DNA of 35,431 nucleotides from Candidatus Omnitrophota bacterium (GTDB taxonomy: Bacteria; Hinthialibacterota; Hinthialibacteria; Hinthialibacterales; Hinthialibacteraceae): NCBI GenBank assembly GCA_003598175.1, contig QZKN01000161.1, positions 1 to 35,431 on the forward strand, given 5' to 3'. Shown here in pieces: positions 16,187-23,939 of this stretch. A program made the translations under genes and the position numbers. The notes under the pieces were generated by a model. That model did no database searches, was not told the DNA's origin, and saw only the letters and a program-made list of their open reading frames with translations. Each line of letters begins with the position of its first letter. Positions within the stretch are counted from its first letter, which is position 1.

Positions 16187-17478
16187 TGATTTTCGGCGGA
16201 GGGCGCCGGCGTCGACTCCGCCGCCGCCTGTTCCTGCTGTTTGAGTTTTTCCATTTCTTTCTGACGAATCAATGATAGCAGATAGGCCGATCGTTGCATG
16301 GCATCGGGATCATTGGAGAAAGCCTGTTGCAGTTTCTGGAGTGTTTGTTTGGCTTTTTCCAATTGATCCAATCGGACGTATGCTTCCGCGATTTGGAGAT
16401 ATGCGAACATCGGCCTTCGCGGGGAAAGAGGTTCGTCGATAAATTTTTGGTAGAGCTGCACGGCTTCCTGCAGGTGTTTTTCCGATTCTTCGGGGGTTGT
16501 GTCTTTGATGAGTTGAGCGATTTCGACTCGGGCATTGATCGCCTGTTCCGATTTGGGGAAATCCGTGATCAAGCGTGAATTTTCGTGAACCAACGCATGG
16601 ATTTCTTCCGGCGTGAATTCATCATCGTCGTCTTCAATAAAGAGGCGCCGCAGGCTTTGGATTTTCCAGACCACCAACCACGGCTTTACCGCGTCCATGA
16701 TATTCGGATTGCCGTGGAGTTGATCGTAAATGGTGGCGGAAGAGATATAATCTCCCGCCAGCGCCCATGTGTGCGCCCAATTGATCACGGCGTCTTGTTT
16801 ATCCTGTTCCAATCCGACGATCCCCGTGGCGTTGTTGACCATATCCAACATGTGCAGATAGGCGTCGCGGGCATTTTCAAATTCCTGGCTGGCCAGATGA
16901 ATATTCGCTTCGCCGGTCAAAGCGACTTGTTTGAGGCTGAATGATTCCGTCGGATCGTCAATTTGTTTGTCGGCGATGTCGTACATGGTTTGGTATTGGG
17001 CAATCGCGGAGGCGGCCTGTGTTTGTTGCGCATAGATTTTGGCCAACCAGCTGGCCACGCCCGCGCGGATGCGAGGATTGTCGGTGGCGTTGCCGATGCT
17101 TTCGAATTGCGAAACCGCCTGAATCATATTGCCTTCCTGCGCATACATTTCGCCGATGCGAAAATCACAATTCAGCGCGATCATCGGATTGTCGGTATGT
17201 TTCTTGACGTCTTGAAAAACGACGAGAGCGCTGCCGAATTCTTTCATATTCACGTAGCACTGCGCCAGGCGATCGTAGGCTTGCAGACAGCGTTCGTCGT
17301 CGGGAAAATCGTGGATGAATTTATCAAAGTAAAGAGAGGCTCCTATGAAATCTCCGGCTTCCCACGCGCGCAGACCGCGATTGAACACCGCGTCGGGCGT
17401 GTTTTGCGCGCAACCGACCAGAATGAGGATTAGCAAGAAAATGGCTGAAAACAAATTGTTTCGTTTCTGATTTCTCAT
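16183..17478 (-). CDS. TPR-repeat lipoprotein
   Basis: A 431-residue protein with an N-terminal lipoprotein signal: MRNQKRNN, a hydrophobic stretch and the lipobox ILVGC. The rest is a chain of TPR-type helical hairpins (for example FNRGLRAWEAGDFIGASLYF, AYDRLAQCYVNMKEFGSALV, AEAYVRLDQLEKAKQTLQKL), resembling YbgF/BamD-like periplasmic scaffolds. The C-terminus is Gln/Glu/Ala/Pro-rich. An alternative ATG at 17511 has a weak AGGA 6 bases before it and would add 11 residues; I prefer 17478 because it gives a standard signal peptide. It is coupled to the radical SAM gene through an ATGA overlap. Confidence 0.8.
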   Translation of the reverse strand: MRNQKRNNLFSAIFLLILILVGCAQNTPDAVFNRGLRAWEAGDFIGASLYFDKFIHDFPDDERCLQAYDRLAQCYVNMKEFGSALVVFQDVKKHTDNPMIALNCDFRIGEMYAQEGNMIQAVSQFESIGNATDNPRIRAGVASWLAKIYAQQTQAASAIAQYQTMYDIADKQIDDPTESFSLKQVALTGEANIHLASQEFENARDAYLHMLDMVNNATGIVGLEQDKQDAVINWAHTWALAGDYISSATIYDQLHGNPNIMDAVKPWLVVWKIQSLRRLFIEDDDDEFTPEEIHALVHENSRLITDFPKSEQAINARVEIAQLIKDTTPEESEKHLQEAVQLYQKFIDEPLSPRRPMFAYLQIAEAYVRLDQLEKAKQTLQKLQQAFSNDPDAMQRSAYLLSLIRQKEMEKLKQQEQAAAESTPAPSAENQ

Positions 17479-17619
17479 GGTTTGTCGAACCTTTAATCGG
17501 ATGATTTGCATTTATTATCCTGTTTTATCCCGGAAGCGGAAGCGGAACGCTGTCGGGAATTGTAAAAGTGGATGAAAAGATAGCATCGGTATGATAGGGA
17601 ACCAACCCATATGATTGAA

Positions 17620-17672
17620 GTAACGCCGGCATCCTGCCGGTAATTCGAGACGCCGCCGAAACGGCGGCGTTC
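17620..17672. repeat. BIME-like inverted REP pair
   Basis: GTAA-C-hairpin GCCGGCA (loop TCC), followed by an inverted unit with stem GCCGCCG/CGGCGGC and loop AAA. The right outer arm has decayed (CGTTCC instead of CGTTAC). Confidence 0.75.
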
Positions 17673-17693
17673 CATGATTGGTCATGTGGAATT

Positions 17694-17718
17694 GCAAGCG
17701 AGGACGCTCGCTTTACCC
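17694..17718 (-). repeat. Single REP unit (GCAAGCG type)
   Basis: Hairpin GCAAGCG/CGCTCGC around AGGA, then TTTACCC, which is the inverted GGGTA outer arm. It is a half element without its left partner. Confidence 0.7.
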
Positions 17719-17738
17719 ATGCGTGAACAAATATCCGT

Positions 17739-17797
17739 GGGTAGAGCAGGCGTCCCCGCCTGCGCTGTTCATGCAAGCGAGGACGCTTGCTTTACCC
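17739..17797. repeat. BIME-like inverted REP pair (GGGTAGAGC type)
   Basis: Left unit GTAG-A-hairpin GCAGGCG/CGCCTGC, loop TCCC; right unit hairpin GCAAGCG/CGCTTGC, loop AGGA, then TTTACCC. The outer arms GGGTA/TACCC are inverted. The total is 59 bases. Confidence 0.85.
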
Positions 17798-17829
17798 ATG
17801 CAGGAACAGGCGTTGTTTTCGTTTCCTGC

Positions 17830-17860
17830 TTCGTTGTGATCAACCGATCATGATCGTTTA
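17830..17860. repeat. REP-associated conserved motif
   Basis: Copy of the conserved motif: CTTCGTTGTGATCAA followed by CCGATCATGATCGTTT. It lies 33 bases right of a BIME-like pair. Confidence 0.6.
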
Positions 17861-17890
17861 TGCGAAATATTCCGAGATGGAATGGATGAA

Positions 17891-19153
17891 TTATTTTATT
17901 GAAACGTCAACGTTTTTGCCATTAAAAATTTCGAGATCGATCTCGTTTTCAAACTTTGCGGCGATGGTCATGCAAATACAGTCGCTCCATACGTTGGTCA
18001 TGGTTCGCGCCATGTCCAAGACCCGATCCACGGCCCAAATCATGCCTGTCGCCTCCAGCGGCAGGCCGACGGCCTTGAAAATGATAACCATCATGACCAA
18101 ACCGGCGTGAGGGATACCCGCCGCGCCGATGGAAACCAGCAAGGAAGTGAATATGATGGTGAGTTGTTTGGCAAGAGTTAGTTCGTAACCGAGAACTTGC
18201 GCAACAAAGATTACGGCGACGCATTCATACAGCGCGGTTCCGTCCATATTGACGGTGGCGCCAAGCGGGAGGACAAAACTGTTTACTCGTTTGCCGATTC
18301 CGGCGCGACGTTCGGCGCAAGCCATCGTAAGGGGGAGAGTTGCGTTGCTGGATGCGGTGGAAAAGGCCGTCAACAATGCGGGCGCCATCGCCGAAGCCAA
18401 TTTTTGCGGAGAAAGCGATGTCGTGATTTTTAAAAGGAACGGCAAAACAAGTGTGAAATGAATCGTGAGCGCCGCGAAAACGGTTACGAAGTATTTTGCC
18501 AGCGGCAGAAAGGCGCTGAACCCGGTTTCCAGGATTAAATTCATCACCAGGCAAAAAACGCCATACGGCGCGAGGCTGATGATAAACAAGGTCATGGCCA
18601 TGACGACTTCTAAAATCGCATTGAAAAATCCCACGATCCGCTCACGCGATTCCTGTGCAACGGTGAAACAAAAAGCGGCGAAGAATACGGTAAAGAAGAT
18701 AATCGCGATCATATCGAACGAGGCGAGAGCGTCGAAAATATTTTTGGGAACGATGCGAAGAATCAGGTCGCGCATGGAATCCGGCGCGCCGATGGTTTGA
18801 TGGGGAGATTCGGTGAACTCGATATTCGCTCCCACGCCGGGTTGGATGAGATTCACGAGAAAAAATCCGGTCATGACGGCAAGGAACGTGCTGAGAAGAT
18901 AAAACAAAACCGTGCGCAGGCCCAGCCGGCCTAAACTGCCCAACCGACTTTCGCCGACAATCCCACATATTAATGAACAAATGACGATGGGGATAACGAT
19001 CATGGAGAGCAGACGGAGGAAGAATTGGGCGAACAGACCGAGCAAGGGAGCGAGATAGGCAAGTCCCCATTCATGGAGACCTACAATTTGGAAGAGCGCG
19101 CCCAGGAGGATGGCGCTGAGAAGAGCGATAAAAATTTTTGTGTGCAATTTCAT
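17891..19153 (-). CDS. Dicarboxylate/amino acid:cation symporter (DAACS family)
   Basis: A 420-residue inner-membrane carrier of the GltP/DctA/SstT family (PF00375), with about 8 helices and two re-entrant loops. Visible hallmarks are the serine-rich loop AFSTASSNATLPLTM, the NMDGTALYE motif in helix 7, the hydrophobic second hairpin with AAGIPHAGLVMM, and DRVLDMARTMTNVWSD in the last helix. These bind substrate and sodium or protons. The family imports glutamate, aspartate or C4-dicarboxylates; the exact substrate is not fixed by sequence. An AGGA lies about 10 bases before the ATG. It is a single gene flanked on both sides by REP elements. Confidence 0.92.
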   Translation of the reverse strand: MKLHTKIFIALLSAILLGALFQIVGLHEWGLAYLAPLLGLFAQFFLRLLSMIVIPIVICSLICGIVGESRLGSLGRLGLRTVLFYLLSTFLAVMTGFFLVNLIQPGVGANIEFTESPHQTIGAPDSMRDLILRIVPKNIFDALASFDMIAIIFFTVFFAAFCFTVAQESRERIVGFFNAILEVVMAMTLFIISLAPYGVFCLVMNLILETGFSAFLPLAKYFVTVFAALTIHFTLVLPFLLKITTSLSPQKLASAMAPALLTAFSTASSNATLPLTMACAERRAGIGKRVNSFVLPLGATVNMDGTALYECVAVIFVAQVLGYELTLAKQLTIIFTSLLVSIGAAGIPHAGLVMMVIIFKAVGLPLEATGMIWAVDRVLDMARTMTNVWSDCICMTIAAKFENEIDLEIFNGKNVDVSIK

Positions 19154-19187
19154 TCTTTGGGAATCCTTTTTTTATTTTATATTACTC

Positions 19188-19242
19188 TAACACCGCCGCC
19201 TTGGCGGCATTTCCGGTAAAGACGGCAGAATGCCGGCATTAC
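19188..19242. repeat. Degenerate BIME-like REP pair
   Basis: TAAC-hairpin GCCGCC/GGCGGC at the left, then a decayed GGCA/TGCC hairpin and ATTAC outer arm at the right. It is a diverged member of the GCCGGCA type. Confidence 0.65.
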
Positions 19243-19251
19243 ATTTTCATA

Positions 19252-19283
19252 GAAATCCACATGACCAATTGATCACAACGAAG
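19252..19283. repeat. REP-associated conserved motif
   Basis: Inverted copy: CCACATGACCAATTGATC followed by ACAACGAAGG. It links the pairs at 19188 and 19293. Confidence 0.6.
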
Positions 19284-19292
19284 GTTGAAAAA

Positions 19293-19344
19293 TTGTGGTG
19301 CGGACCTCCGGTCTGCACGCGCAGGCTGGAAGCCCGCGCCACAA
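19293..19344. repeat. BIME-like inverted REP pair (52-base GTGG type)
   Basis: Layout of 6+1+17+4+17+1+6 bases. TTGTGG, one base, hairpin GCGGACC/GGTCTGC (loop TCC), spacer ACGC, hairpin GCAGGCT/AGCCCGC (loop GGA), one base, CCACAA. The two stems differ by two compensated pairs. Confidence 0.85.
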
Positions 19345-19512
19345 TATTTCATATTAATCCACTTAACCAATTGGCAATTTTTATCGATTTTTGAGAAAAT
19401 GGTAAGGTTATACGGCGAGTTACTTCTAGTTTCAGTGGGAAAGAAATTGTTTATGCAAAAGAAATGGGCGGTTGATCACCGCTCTGATGGTTGTGTTTTA
19501 TGATGGATTCGA

Positions 19513-20145
19513 TTAATCCACCATGCCGCCGGGGCCGAAAACAGCGATATCGCCGATACTGACCAAACCATTGCTGGGATCATAGCGCAATGTAAAATCA
19601 TCGCCATTGCCGCCGCCTGTCAGCCCCCCCTGTCCCGTGTTCGGACCGAACGATTTAATCAGCCAAACGGTCGGGCAATCCGATGCGTTGGCCAGAGACA
19701 CCGCCTGACTTCGCATGGCGAAGGGAGGAAAATAGGCGTAATAATCCGCGCAATGGGCTGTGCGCAAGTCTCGCGAGCCGCCCCAATTGGCATCGGTCGT
19801 GCCATAGACGTAGCGGTACCAGGTAAACTGTGCGCCGACTTCACTATTTGCGCTTGCCGCCTGATGATAGGGGGAAAATACATCGGACGGAACGCCGGCG
19901 ATGTAATTGATCGGGCTGGTCAGCGGATGAAGACGAAACGGATAGGTGTAGCGATTGTTATCCAATTGATACATTTCCTGCGCCGTCGACAACGCTTTCA
20001 AATCCGATTTGCAGCGGGCGATTTTGGCTCGCGTTTGCGCATTAAGGAAGTTTGGCACTGCAATGGCGGCCAAAATGCCGATAATGGCAACGACGATCAA
20101 TAGTTCAATCAGTGTAAATGCTTTGGTTTTCGACTTAACAAACAT
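19513..20145 (-). CDS. Type II/IV pseudopilin-like protein
   Basis: A 210-residue protein with an N-terminal prepilin peptidase site and membrane helix: KTKAF-TLIELLIVVAIIGI, with cleavage expected before the Phe and Glu at +5. Helix 1 continues into NFLNAQTRAKIARCKSDLKAL, a form seen in pseudopilins of several uncultivated phyla. The C-terminal globular part is aromatic- and Gly-rich (FGPNTGQGGLTGGGNGDDF). It would be assembled into a pilus-like fibre of a type II secretion or related system, but no such machinery lies in the window. The start at 20145 is set by GGAG 6 bases upstream; the frame is open 16 codons further without a ribosome site. A second, similar gene lies at 23316 on the other strand. 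Confidence 0.88.
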   Translation of the reverse strand: MFVKSKTKAFTLIELLIVVAIIGILAAIAVPNFLNAQTRAKIARCKSDLKALSTAQEMYQLDNNRYTYPFRLHPLTSPINYIAGVPSDVFSPYHQAASANSEVGAQFTWYRYVYGTTDANWGGSRDLRTAHCADYYAYFPPFAMRSQAVSLANASDCPTVWLIKSFGPNTGQGGLTGGGNGDDFTLRYDPSNGLVSIGDIAVFGPGGMVD

Positions 20146-20214
20146 ATGATTCTCCGTGATTTGTTGCAATGATGGATGAGGACGCCAATTCATTGTTTTT
20201 TAACCATCCCATAA

Positions 20215-20242
20215 AGTATAGTTGAAAATTGCCTTTTGCTAA
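20215..20242 (-). promoter_or_regulatory. Candidate sigma-70 promoter of the pseudopilin gene
   Basis: On the minus strand TTAGCA (20242-20237), a 16-base spacer and TATACT (20220-20215) lie about 70 bases before the ATG at 20145. The -35 match is 4 of 6 and the -10 match 5 of 6. The rest of the 232-base gap to acpS shows nothing further. Confidence 0.4.
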
Positions 20243-20377
20243 GAGTAATTGCAGGCGTATTGATCTATCCACTTTTTGTATTCATGAAAACGACATGGTA
20301 TGTTGATAGCATAACCGAAGGATAATCATAACCTTGTTGGGAATGTCAGAAATTGTAAAAAGTCGCGTGAATTCCCC

Positions 20378-20758
20378 TTAATTTTCCAAAATCACCTGCG
20401 CCAGAGCCAAATCGCCGTCGTGTGTGATGGAAACGTGGCAACGTTTCACGCCTTTTTCCTCACCGAGTTTTTTTGCGTTTCCCTCCAAATGCAACACCGG
20501 TTTACCCGTCGGTTCGTGGGTGATGTAGATGTCGCTCCAGGCGACGGCGCGGCCGGGAAAATCGCCGAACGCTTTTAACGTGGCCTCTTTTACGGCAAAG
20601 CAGGCGGCCAGAAATTCGGCATTTTTTTTACGTTTTCGCGAATGTTCCATTTCCAGTGGATGAAATATGCGATTGGTGAAGCGTTCTCCGTATCGCTCGA
20701 GAGACGAGGCGATGCGGGAAATGCGAGCGAGATCCACTCCGATTCCAATAATAGGCAT
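20378..20758 (-). CDS. acpS: Holo-[acyl-carrier-protein] synthase
   Basis: A 126-residue enzyme that transfers the 4'-phosphopantetheine group of CoA to a serine of acyl carrier protein. The family motifs are clear: GIGVDLARISRI with D9, and FAVKEATLKAFG with E58 (magnesium and CoA binding). The C-terminal strand VSITHDGDLALAQVIL is typical. Length matches single-domain AcpS, which acts as a trimer. It lies 46 bases downstream of cmk on the same strand, with one REP unit in between. Confidence 0.95.
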   Translation of the reverse strand: MPIIGIGVDLARISRIASSLERYGERFTNRIFHPLEMEHSRKRKKNAEFLAACFAVKEATLKAFGDFPGRAVAWSDIYITHEPTGKPVLHLEGNAKKLGEEKGVKRCHVSITHDGDLALAQVILEN

Positions 20759-20782
20759 GAGATCAATTAAATTAAATTAGTA

Positions 20783-20804
20783 GTATCGCCGGCATTTTGC
20801 CGGC
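20783..20804 (+). repeat. Single REP unit
   Basis: GTAT-C-hairpin GCCGGCA/TGCCGGC with loop TTT (a variant of TCC). It sits between cmk and acpS. Confidence 0.65.
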
Positions 20805-21482
20805 TTATCGAATAGAATCCATTACAATTTGATACAGTTTTTCAATTACTTCGTCTTGAGTCAGGTTCGAGGTATCGACGACGATGGATTCCGGCGTTTT
20901 TTTCAACGCGCCGACCGGTCGGTTCGCATCCCGTTCATCTCTTTCAATCAAATCCTGTAACGTTTTTTCAAACGTGACCTCTTTTTCTTTTGCCTGCAGT
21001 TCGAGATATCGGCGTTGGGCGCGGATTTTGGGATCGGCGTCGAGATAGATTTTAATTTCCGCGTCGGGAAAAACCACTGTTCCGATATCGCGTCCTTCCA
21101 TGACGATGTTGCCTTCGCGTCCCATAGCCTGTTGAAGAGCGACCAGATGTTGGCGAACGGCGGGATTGTCCGCGACCGGAGCAATGGCGGCGCTGACTTC
21201 GGGGGATCGAATCGCCTCGGAAACATCCTCGTTGTCGCACAGGATTTTTAAAATACCGGCTTTTCGTATAAATTGCAAACGGGTGTTTCTCGCCAGCTCC
21301 GCCACCGTGTTGGTATCATGGAGCGGTAGGTCGTTGCGCATGGCTTTGAGGGTGACGGCGCGATACATCGCGCCGGTGTCGATGTAGAGAAAGCCGAGTT
21401 TTTCCGCCAGCGTTCTGGCGACGGAACTTTTTCCCACGCCGACGGGGCCGTCGATGGCGACAATCGGTGTTTTTCGGTTCAT
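20805..21482 (-). CDS. cmk: Cytidylate kinase
   Basis: A 225-residue kinase that phosphorylates CMP and dCMP with ATP. P-loop GPVGVGKSS (13-21), then LGFLYIDTGAMYRAVTLKA and MEGRDIGTVVFPDAEIKIYLDAD, are diagnostic of the bacterial type. The last part, DLIERDERDANRPVGALKK, matches the lid and CMP-binding helices. Length is normal. Its ATG overlaps the aroA stop by 4 bases (ATGA), so translation is coupled; the aroA-cmk order is common in bacteria. Confidence 0.96.
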   Translation of the reverse strand: MNRKTPIVAIDGPVGVGKSSVARTLAEKLGFLYIDTGAMYRAVTLKAMRNDLPLHDTNTVAELARNTRLQFIRKAGILKILCDNEDVSEAIRSPEVSAAIAPVADNPAVRQHLVALQQAMGREGNIVMEGRDIGTVVFPDAEIKIYLDADPKIRAQRRYLELQAKEKEVTFEKTLQDLIERDERDANRPVGALKKTPESIVVDTSNLTQDEVIEKLYQIVMDSIR

Positions 21483-22810
21483 GAAAATCTCTCTATGCAG
21501 TGGGGATCGGCGTCGCTTAATAGTTGAAAGAAATTGGGAAACGAAGTGGCTATGGAAGCGACGCCATGAATAGTGGTTTCTCCTTCCGCGGCCAGTCCGG
21601 CGATGGCCAGCGACATGGCGATGCGATGGTCGCCGCCGGAAAAGCAGTCTGCGCCCTGCAGTCGAGCGCCGCCCATGACTTCAAAACCGTCCTCGCGTTC
21701 GGCCAATTCCACACCCATTTTTCTCAATTCGCCGACAATGACGGCGATGCGGTCGGATTCCTTGACGCGCAATTCGGCGGCTTCTTTGACCGTTGAGGGG
21801 GTGGTTGCGAAGGCGGCGGCGACGGCGAAAATGGGGAATTCGTCGATCATCCTCACGACGGCGTCGCCGGAAACGATGACGCCACGTAGCGGAGCATAAC
21901 GGATACGGATGTCGGCAACGGGTTCGACGCCGTAATTGCGCTGATTCTGCACGGTGATGTCCGCGCCCATCGCGCATAAAACGTCCAACAAACCCGTTCG
22001 AGTGGGATTGATGCCCACATTTTCAATGATCAGATCCGATTCGGGAATAATCGATGCCGCGACTATGAAAAAAGCGGCGGAAGAAAAATCGGCGGGTACT
22101 TCGATTTCCTGCCCTTCGAGCAATTGATCCGGCCAGATGGAATAACTGTTTTCGGTTTTTGCTATGGTCACGCCGAAGGTTTTCAGCATGCGTTCCGTGT
22201 GATCGCGGGCGGGACCGGGTTCGTGCACGACCGTGATGCCTTCGGCGAAAAGGCCGGCAAGCAACAACGCGGATTTGACTTGGGCGCTGGCAACCGGCAT
22301 AGGATAATCGATGGCGTGCAAGTTCCCGCCGCGGACGGCAAGCGGCAGTTTGATGTTCTCGTCACGACCGATGAAAAAAGCGCCCATTTCCGCAAGCGGT
22401 TTGGTAATTCGCCCCATCGGGCGTGAGCGTAACGACACATCGCCGGTCAGCATCGAGGCGAAGGATTGACCGGCGAGGATGCCGAGAAGCAGACGCGCGC
22501 CGGTTCCGGAATTGCCCATGTCGATTACGTTATCCGGTTCCCGCAAGCCGTAGAGGCCATTGCCCGTGATGATAATCTCGCTTTCCGATTTCTGCGAAGC
22601 GATTCCCATTTGGCGGAATGCATTCAAGGTGGCCAGGCAGTCTTCGCCTTCGAGAAAACCCTTGATGCGGGATTTCCCCTGTGCCAGCGATGAAATCATC
22701 ACGGCGCGATGGGAAATGGATTTGTCGCCGGGAATTTTGCAGGTTTCTTTTAACGGTCTGGCCGGTTTGACGCGATACGAGCCTTGCAGCAGGTGGTTGT
22801 TTTCGTTCAT
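21479..22810 (-). CDS. aroA: 3-phosphoshikimate 1-carboxyvinyltransferase (EPSP synthase)
   Basis: A 443-residue enzyme of the shikimate pathway that joins PEP to shikimate 3-phosphate. Visible are the N-terminal IPGDKSISHRAVMI (with the catalytic Lys), the glycine loop MGNSGTGARLLLGILAG (residues of the PEP site), and the C-terminal GGDHRIAMSLAIAGLAAEG. Length fits the family. The frame extends upstream of 22810 through a REP element, giving a spurious N-terminus; the ATG at 22810 begins MNENNHLLQGSYRVKPARP, which is the natural start. Confidence 0.96.
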   Translation of the reverse strand: MNENNHLLQGSYRVKPARPLKETCKIPGDKSISHRAVMISSLAQGKSRIKGFLEGEDCLATLNAFRQMGIASQKSESEIIITGNGLYGLREPDNVIDMGNSGTGARLLLGILAGQSFASMLTGDVSLRSRPMGRITKPLAEMGAFFIGRDENIKLPLAVRGGNLHAIDYPMPVASAQVKSALLLAGLFAEGITVVHEPGPARDHTERMLKTFGVTIAKTENSYSIWPDQLLEGQEIEVPADFSSAAFFIVAASIIPESDLIIENVGINPTRTGLLDVLCAMGADITVQNQRNYGVEPVADIRIRYAPLRGVIVSGDAVVRMIDEFPIFAVAAAFATTPSTVKEAAELRVKESDRIAVIVGELRKMGVELAEREDGFEVMGGARLQGADCFSGGDHRIAMSLAIAGLAAEGETTIHGVASIATSFPNFFQLLSDADPHCIERFS

Positions 22811-22848
22811 GGACTGGAATTTCTATTTGATAATTTTTATATGAAAAA

Positions 22849-22900
22849 TTATAGCGCGGGCTTCCAGCCTGCGCGTGCAGACCGGAGGTCCGCACCACAA
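22849..22900. repeat. BIME-like inverted REP pair (52-base GTGG type), inverted copy
   Basis: Same 52-base layout as 19293, in opposite orientation. The left arm has decayed (TTATAG instead of TTGTGG) next to hairpin GCGGGCT/AGCCTGC; the right arm CCACAA and hairpin GCAGACC/GGTCCGC are intact. Confidence 0.8.
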
Positions 22901-22908
22901 TTTTTGAT

Positions 22909-22940
22909 CCTTCGATGTGATCAATCGGTCATGACGGTTT
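22909..22940. repeat. REP-associated conserved motif
   Basis: Copy CCTTCGATGTGATCAATC followed by GGTCATGACGGTTT, 8 bases after the BIME-like pair. Confidence 0.6.
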
Positions 22941-22954
22941 TATATGAAAATGCC

Positions 22955-22975
22955 GGAGCACGGACGTCCCGTCCG
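22955..22975 (+). repeat. Single REP unit (GGAG type)
   Basis: GGAG-CA-hairpin CGGACG/CGTCCG with loop TCC. The GGAG tetranucleotide is shared with the second unit at 14644. Confidence 0.7.
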
Positions 22976-22984
22976 AATCATCGT

Positions 22985-23042
22985 GGGTAGAGCAGGCGTC
23001 CCCGCCTGCGTCGTTCGGCAAGCGAGGACGCTTGCTTTACCC
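22985..23042. repeat. BIME-like inverted REP pair (GGGTAGAGC type)
   Basis: GTAG-A-hairpin GCAGGCG (loop TCCC) plus inverted hairpin GCAAGCG/CGCTTGC (loop AGGA) and TTTACCC; 58 bases. Confidence 0.85.
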
Positions 23043-23078
23043 ACGGAGGAACAAATGTTGTTTATTTTCAACATTTAT

Positions 23079-23102
23079 TGTGACCAACCGATCATGACGG
23101 TC
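23079..23102. repeat. REP-associated conserved motif
   Basis: Copy TGTGACCAACCGATCATGAC followed by GGTC, 36 bases right of a BIME-like pair. Confidence 0.55.
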
Positions 23103-23187
23103 TTCATCCAATTATAAGCATCTTTTTGAAAAGGAAAGCATAGCAGTCTTCGCTTCGAAAAAAAGAACCGCGATTAAAGTGATTCAT

Positions 23188-23216
23188 TTGATATCTTTTG
23201 GTAATGATGCGATAAT
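23188..23216 (+). promoter_or_regulatory. Strong sigma-70 promoter of the second pseudopilin gene
   Basis: TTGATA (23188-23193, 5 of 6), a 17-base spacer and GATAAT (23211-23216, 5 of 6). Transcription would start near 23223 and give a leader of about 93 bases, containing a REP hairpin followed by a T-run. Confidence 0.6.
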
Positions 23217-23258
23217 GTACAACCAGCGCTGCCCTTGCCACCCAGTTGAATTCATGAG

Positions 23259-23287
23259 GCAAGCGGGGACGCTTGCTCTACCTTTTT
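23259..23287 (+). terminator. REP hairpin in the pseudopilin leader: possible attenuator
   Basis: GCAAGCG/CGCTTGC with loop GGGA (23259-23276) is followed 6 bases later by TTTTT (23283-23287). It lies between the promoter at 23188 and the ribosome site at 23301. It is a single REP unit of the GCAAGCG type with a partly changed outer arm (TCTACC). It could stop a fraction of transcripts before the gene. Confidence 0.4.
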
Positions 23288-23315
23288 AAAGTTGAATTGT
23301 TGGGAGGTCAGTACG

Positions 23316-23939
23316 ATGAAATGTAGGTATTATGCTTTTACATTAATTGAATTATTGATCGTGGTGGCGATTATCGGTATTTTGGCCGCTATCGCCGTGC
23401 CGAATTTCATGAATGCGCAGACGCGGGCGAAGGTTGCCCGCGCGCAGTCGGATATGCGCAATTTGAAGGTCTCGATTGATTCCTATCAAATCGATAACAA
23501 TATGTATCCCACCGCGCGTTATAGCCCGGTGACCGGCGAATCGGGGCAAATCACTCTTTCGCGGCGTTTTTACGTGTTAACCACGCCCGTCTCTTATCTA
23601 AGCGGGATTCCCGTCGATCCGTTTTGGAGTCAGCTGAGTGAACATAATCCTGAATTTTTTGATACGTACGATTATTTCGACAATTGGTCGGGAGTGAATT
23701 ACGACAAAGGAGAAGCCGGAGCGGGAACGCGGGGATATAGTTATCGGCTCGCGAGCGCCGGACCGGATCACATCATGTGTTGGGGCAGCCCGGCGGCCAC
23801 CAACGCCGGCCATACGGGAATTGATTTTGATTTAACCAACGGCGTAAATTCGAACGGAGATATCGTTACCGTCGGTGGTTCCGTCGTCAATTCTCGCTGG
23901 GTGGTGGATTATCCGTTGAACCAATACCCGCGATATTGA
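23316..23939 (+). CDS. Type II/IV pseudopilin-like protein
   Basis: A 207-residue protein with leader MKCRYYA, cleavage expected before F8, and the methylated-helix motif FTLIELLIVVAIIGI. Helix 1 continues NFMNAQTRAKVARAQSDM, almost the same as in the pseudopilin at 19513, so the two are paralogues. The C-terminal globular part differs and contains TSYLSGIP-like and GTRGYSYRLASAGPDH segments, the latter typical of this pseudopilin group. The start at 23316 is set by GGGAGG 8-9 bases upstream. It is transcribed away from aroA, from the promoter at 23188. No secretion machinery genes are nearby. Confidence 0.88.
   Translation: MKCRYYAFTLIELLIVVAIIGILAAIAVPNFMNAQTRAKVARAQSDMRNLKVSIDSYQIDNNMYPTARYSPVTGESGQITLSRRFYVLTTPVSYLSGIPVDPFWSQLSEHNPEFFDTYDYFDNWSGVNYDKGEAGAGTRGYSYRLASAGPDHIMCWGSPAATNAGHTGIDFDLTNGVNSNGDIVTVGGSVVNSRWVVDYPLNQYPRY

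Larger units (their letters stand above)
17479..17890. other. Intergenic region filled with REP elements
   Basis: The gap between the TPR lipoprotein start and the symporter stop holds two BIME-like pairs, one half element and one copy of the associated motif, listed separately. No gene is supported; the small frames here are palindrome artefacts. Confidence 0.6.
19154..19512. other. Intergenic region with REP elements
   Basis: The region upstream of the symporter gene contains two BIME-like pairs and the associated motif, listed separately. No gene is supported. Confidence 0.6.
22811..23315. other. Intergenic region with REP elements and a pseudopilin promoter
   Basis: This divergent region between aroA and the second pseudopilin gene holds several REP elements, two copies of the associated motif, a good promoter at 23188 and a leader hairpin at 23259, all listed separately. 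Confidence 0.6.

Noticed and set aside
22811..22898. Open N-terminal extension of aroA upstream of 22810
   Set aside because: The extension runs through a REP palindrome and has no similarity to EPSP synthases; the family starts at MNENNHLL. Palindromes of this type give similar fake peptides elsewhere.
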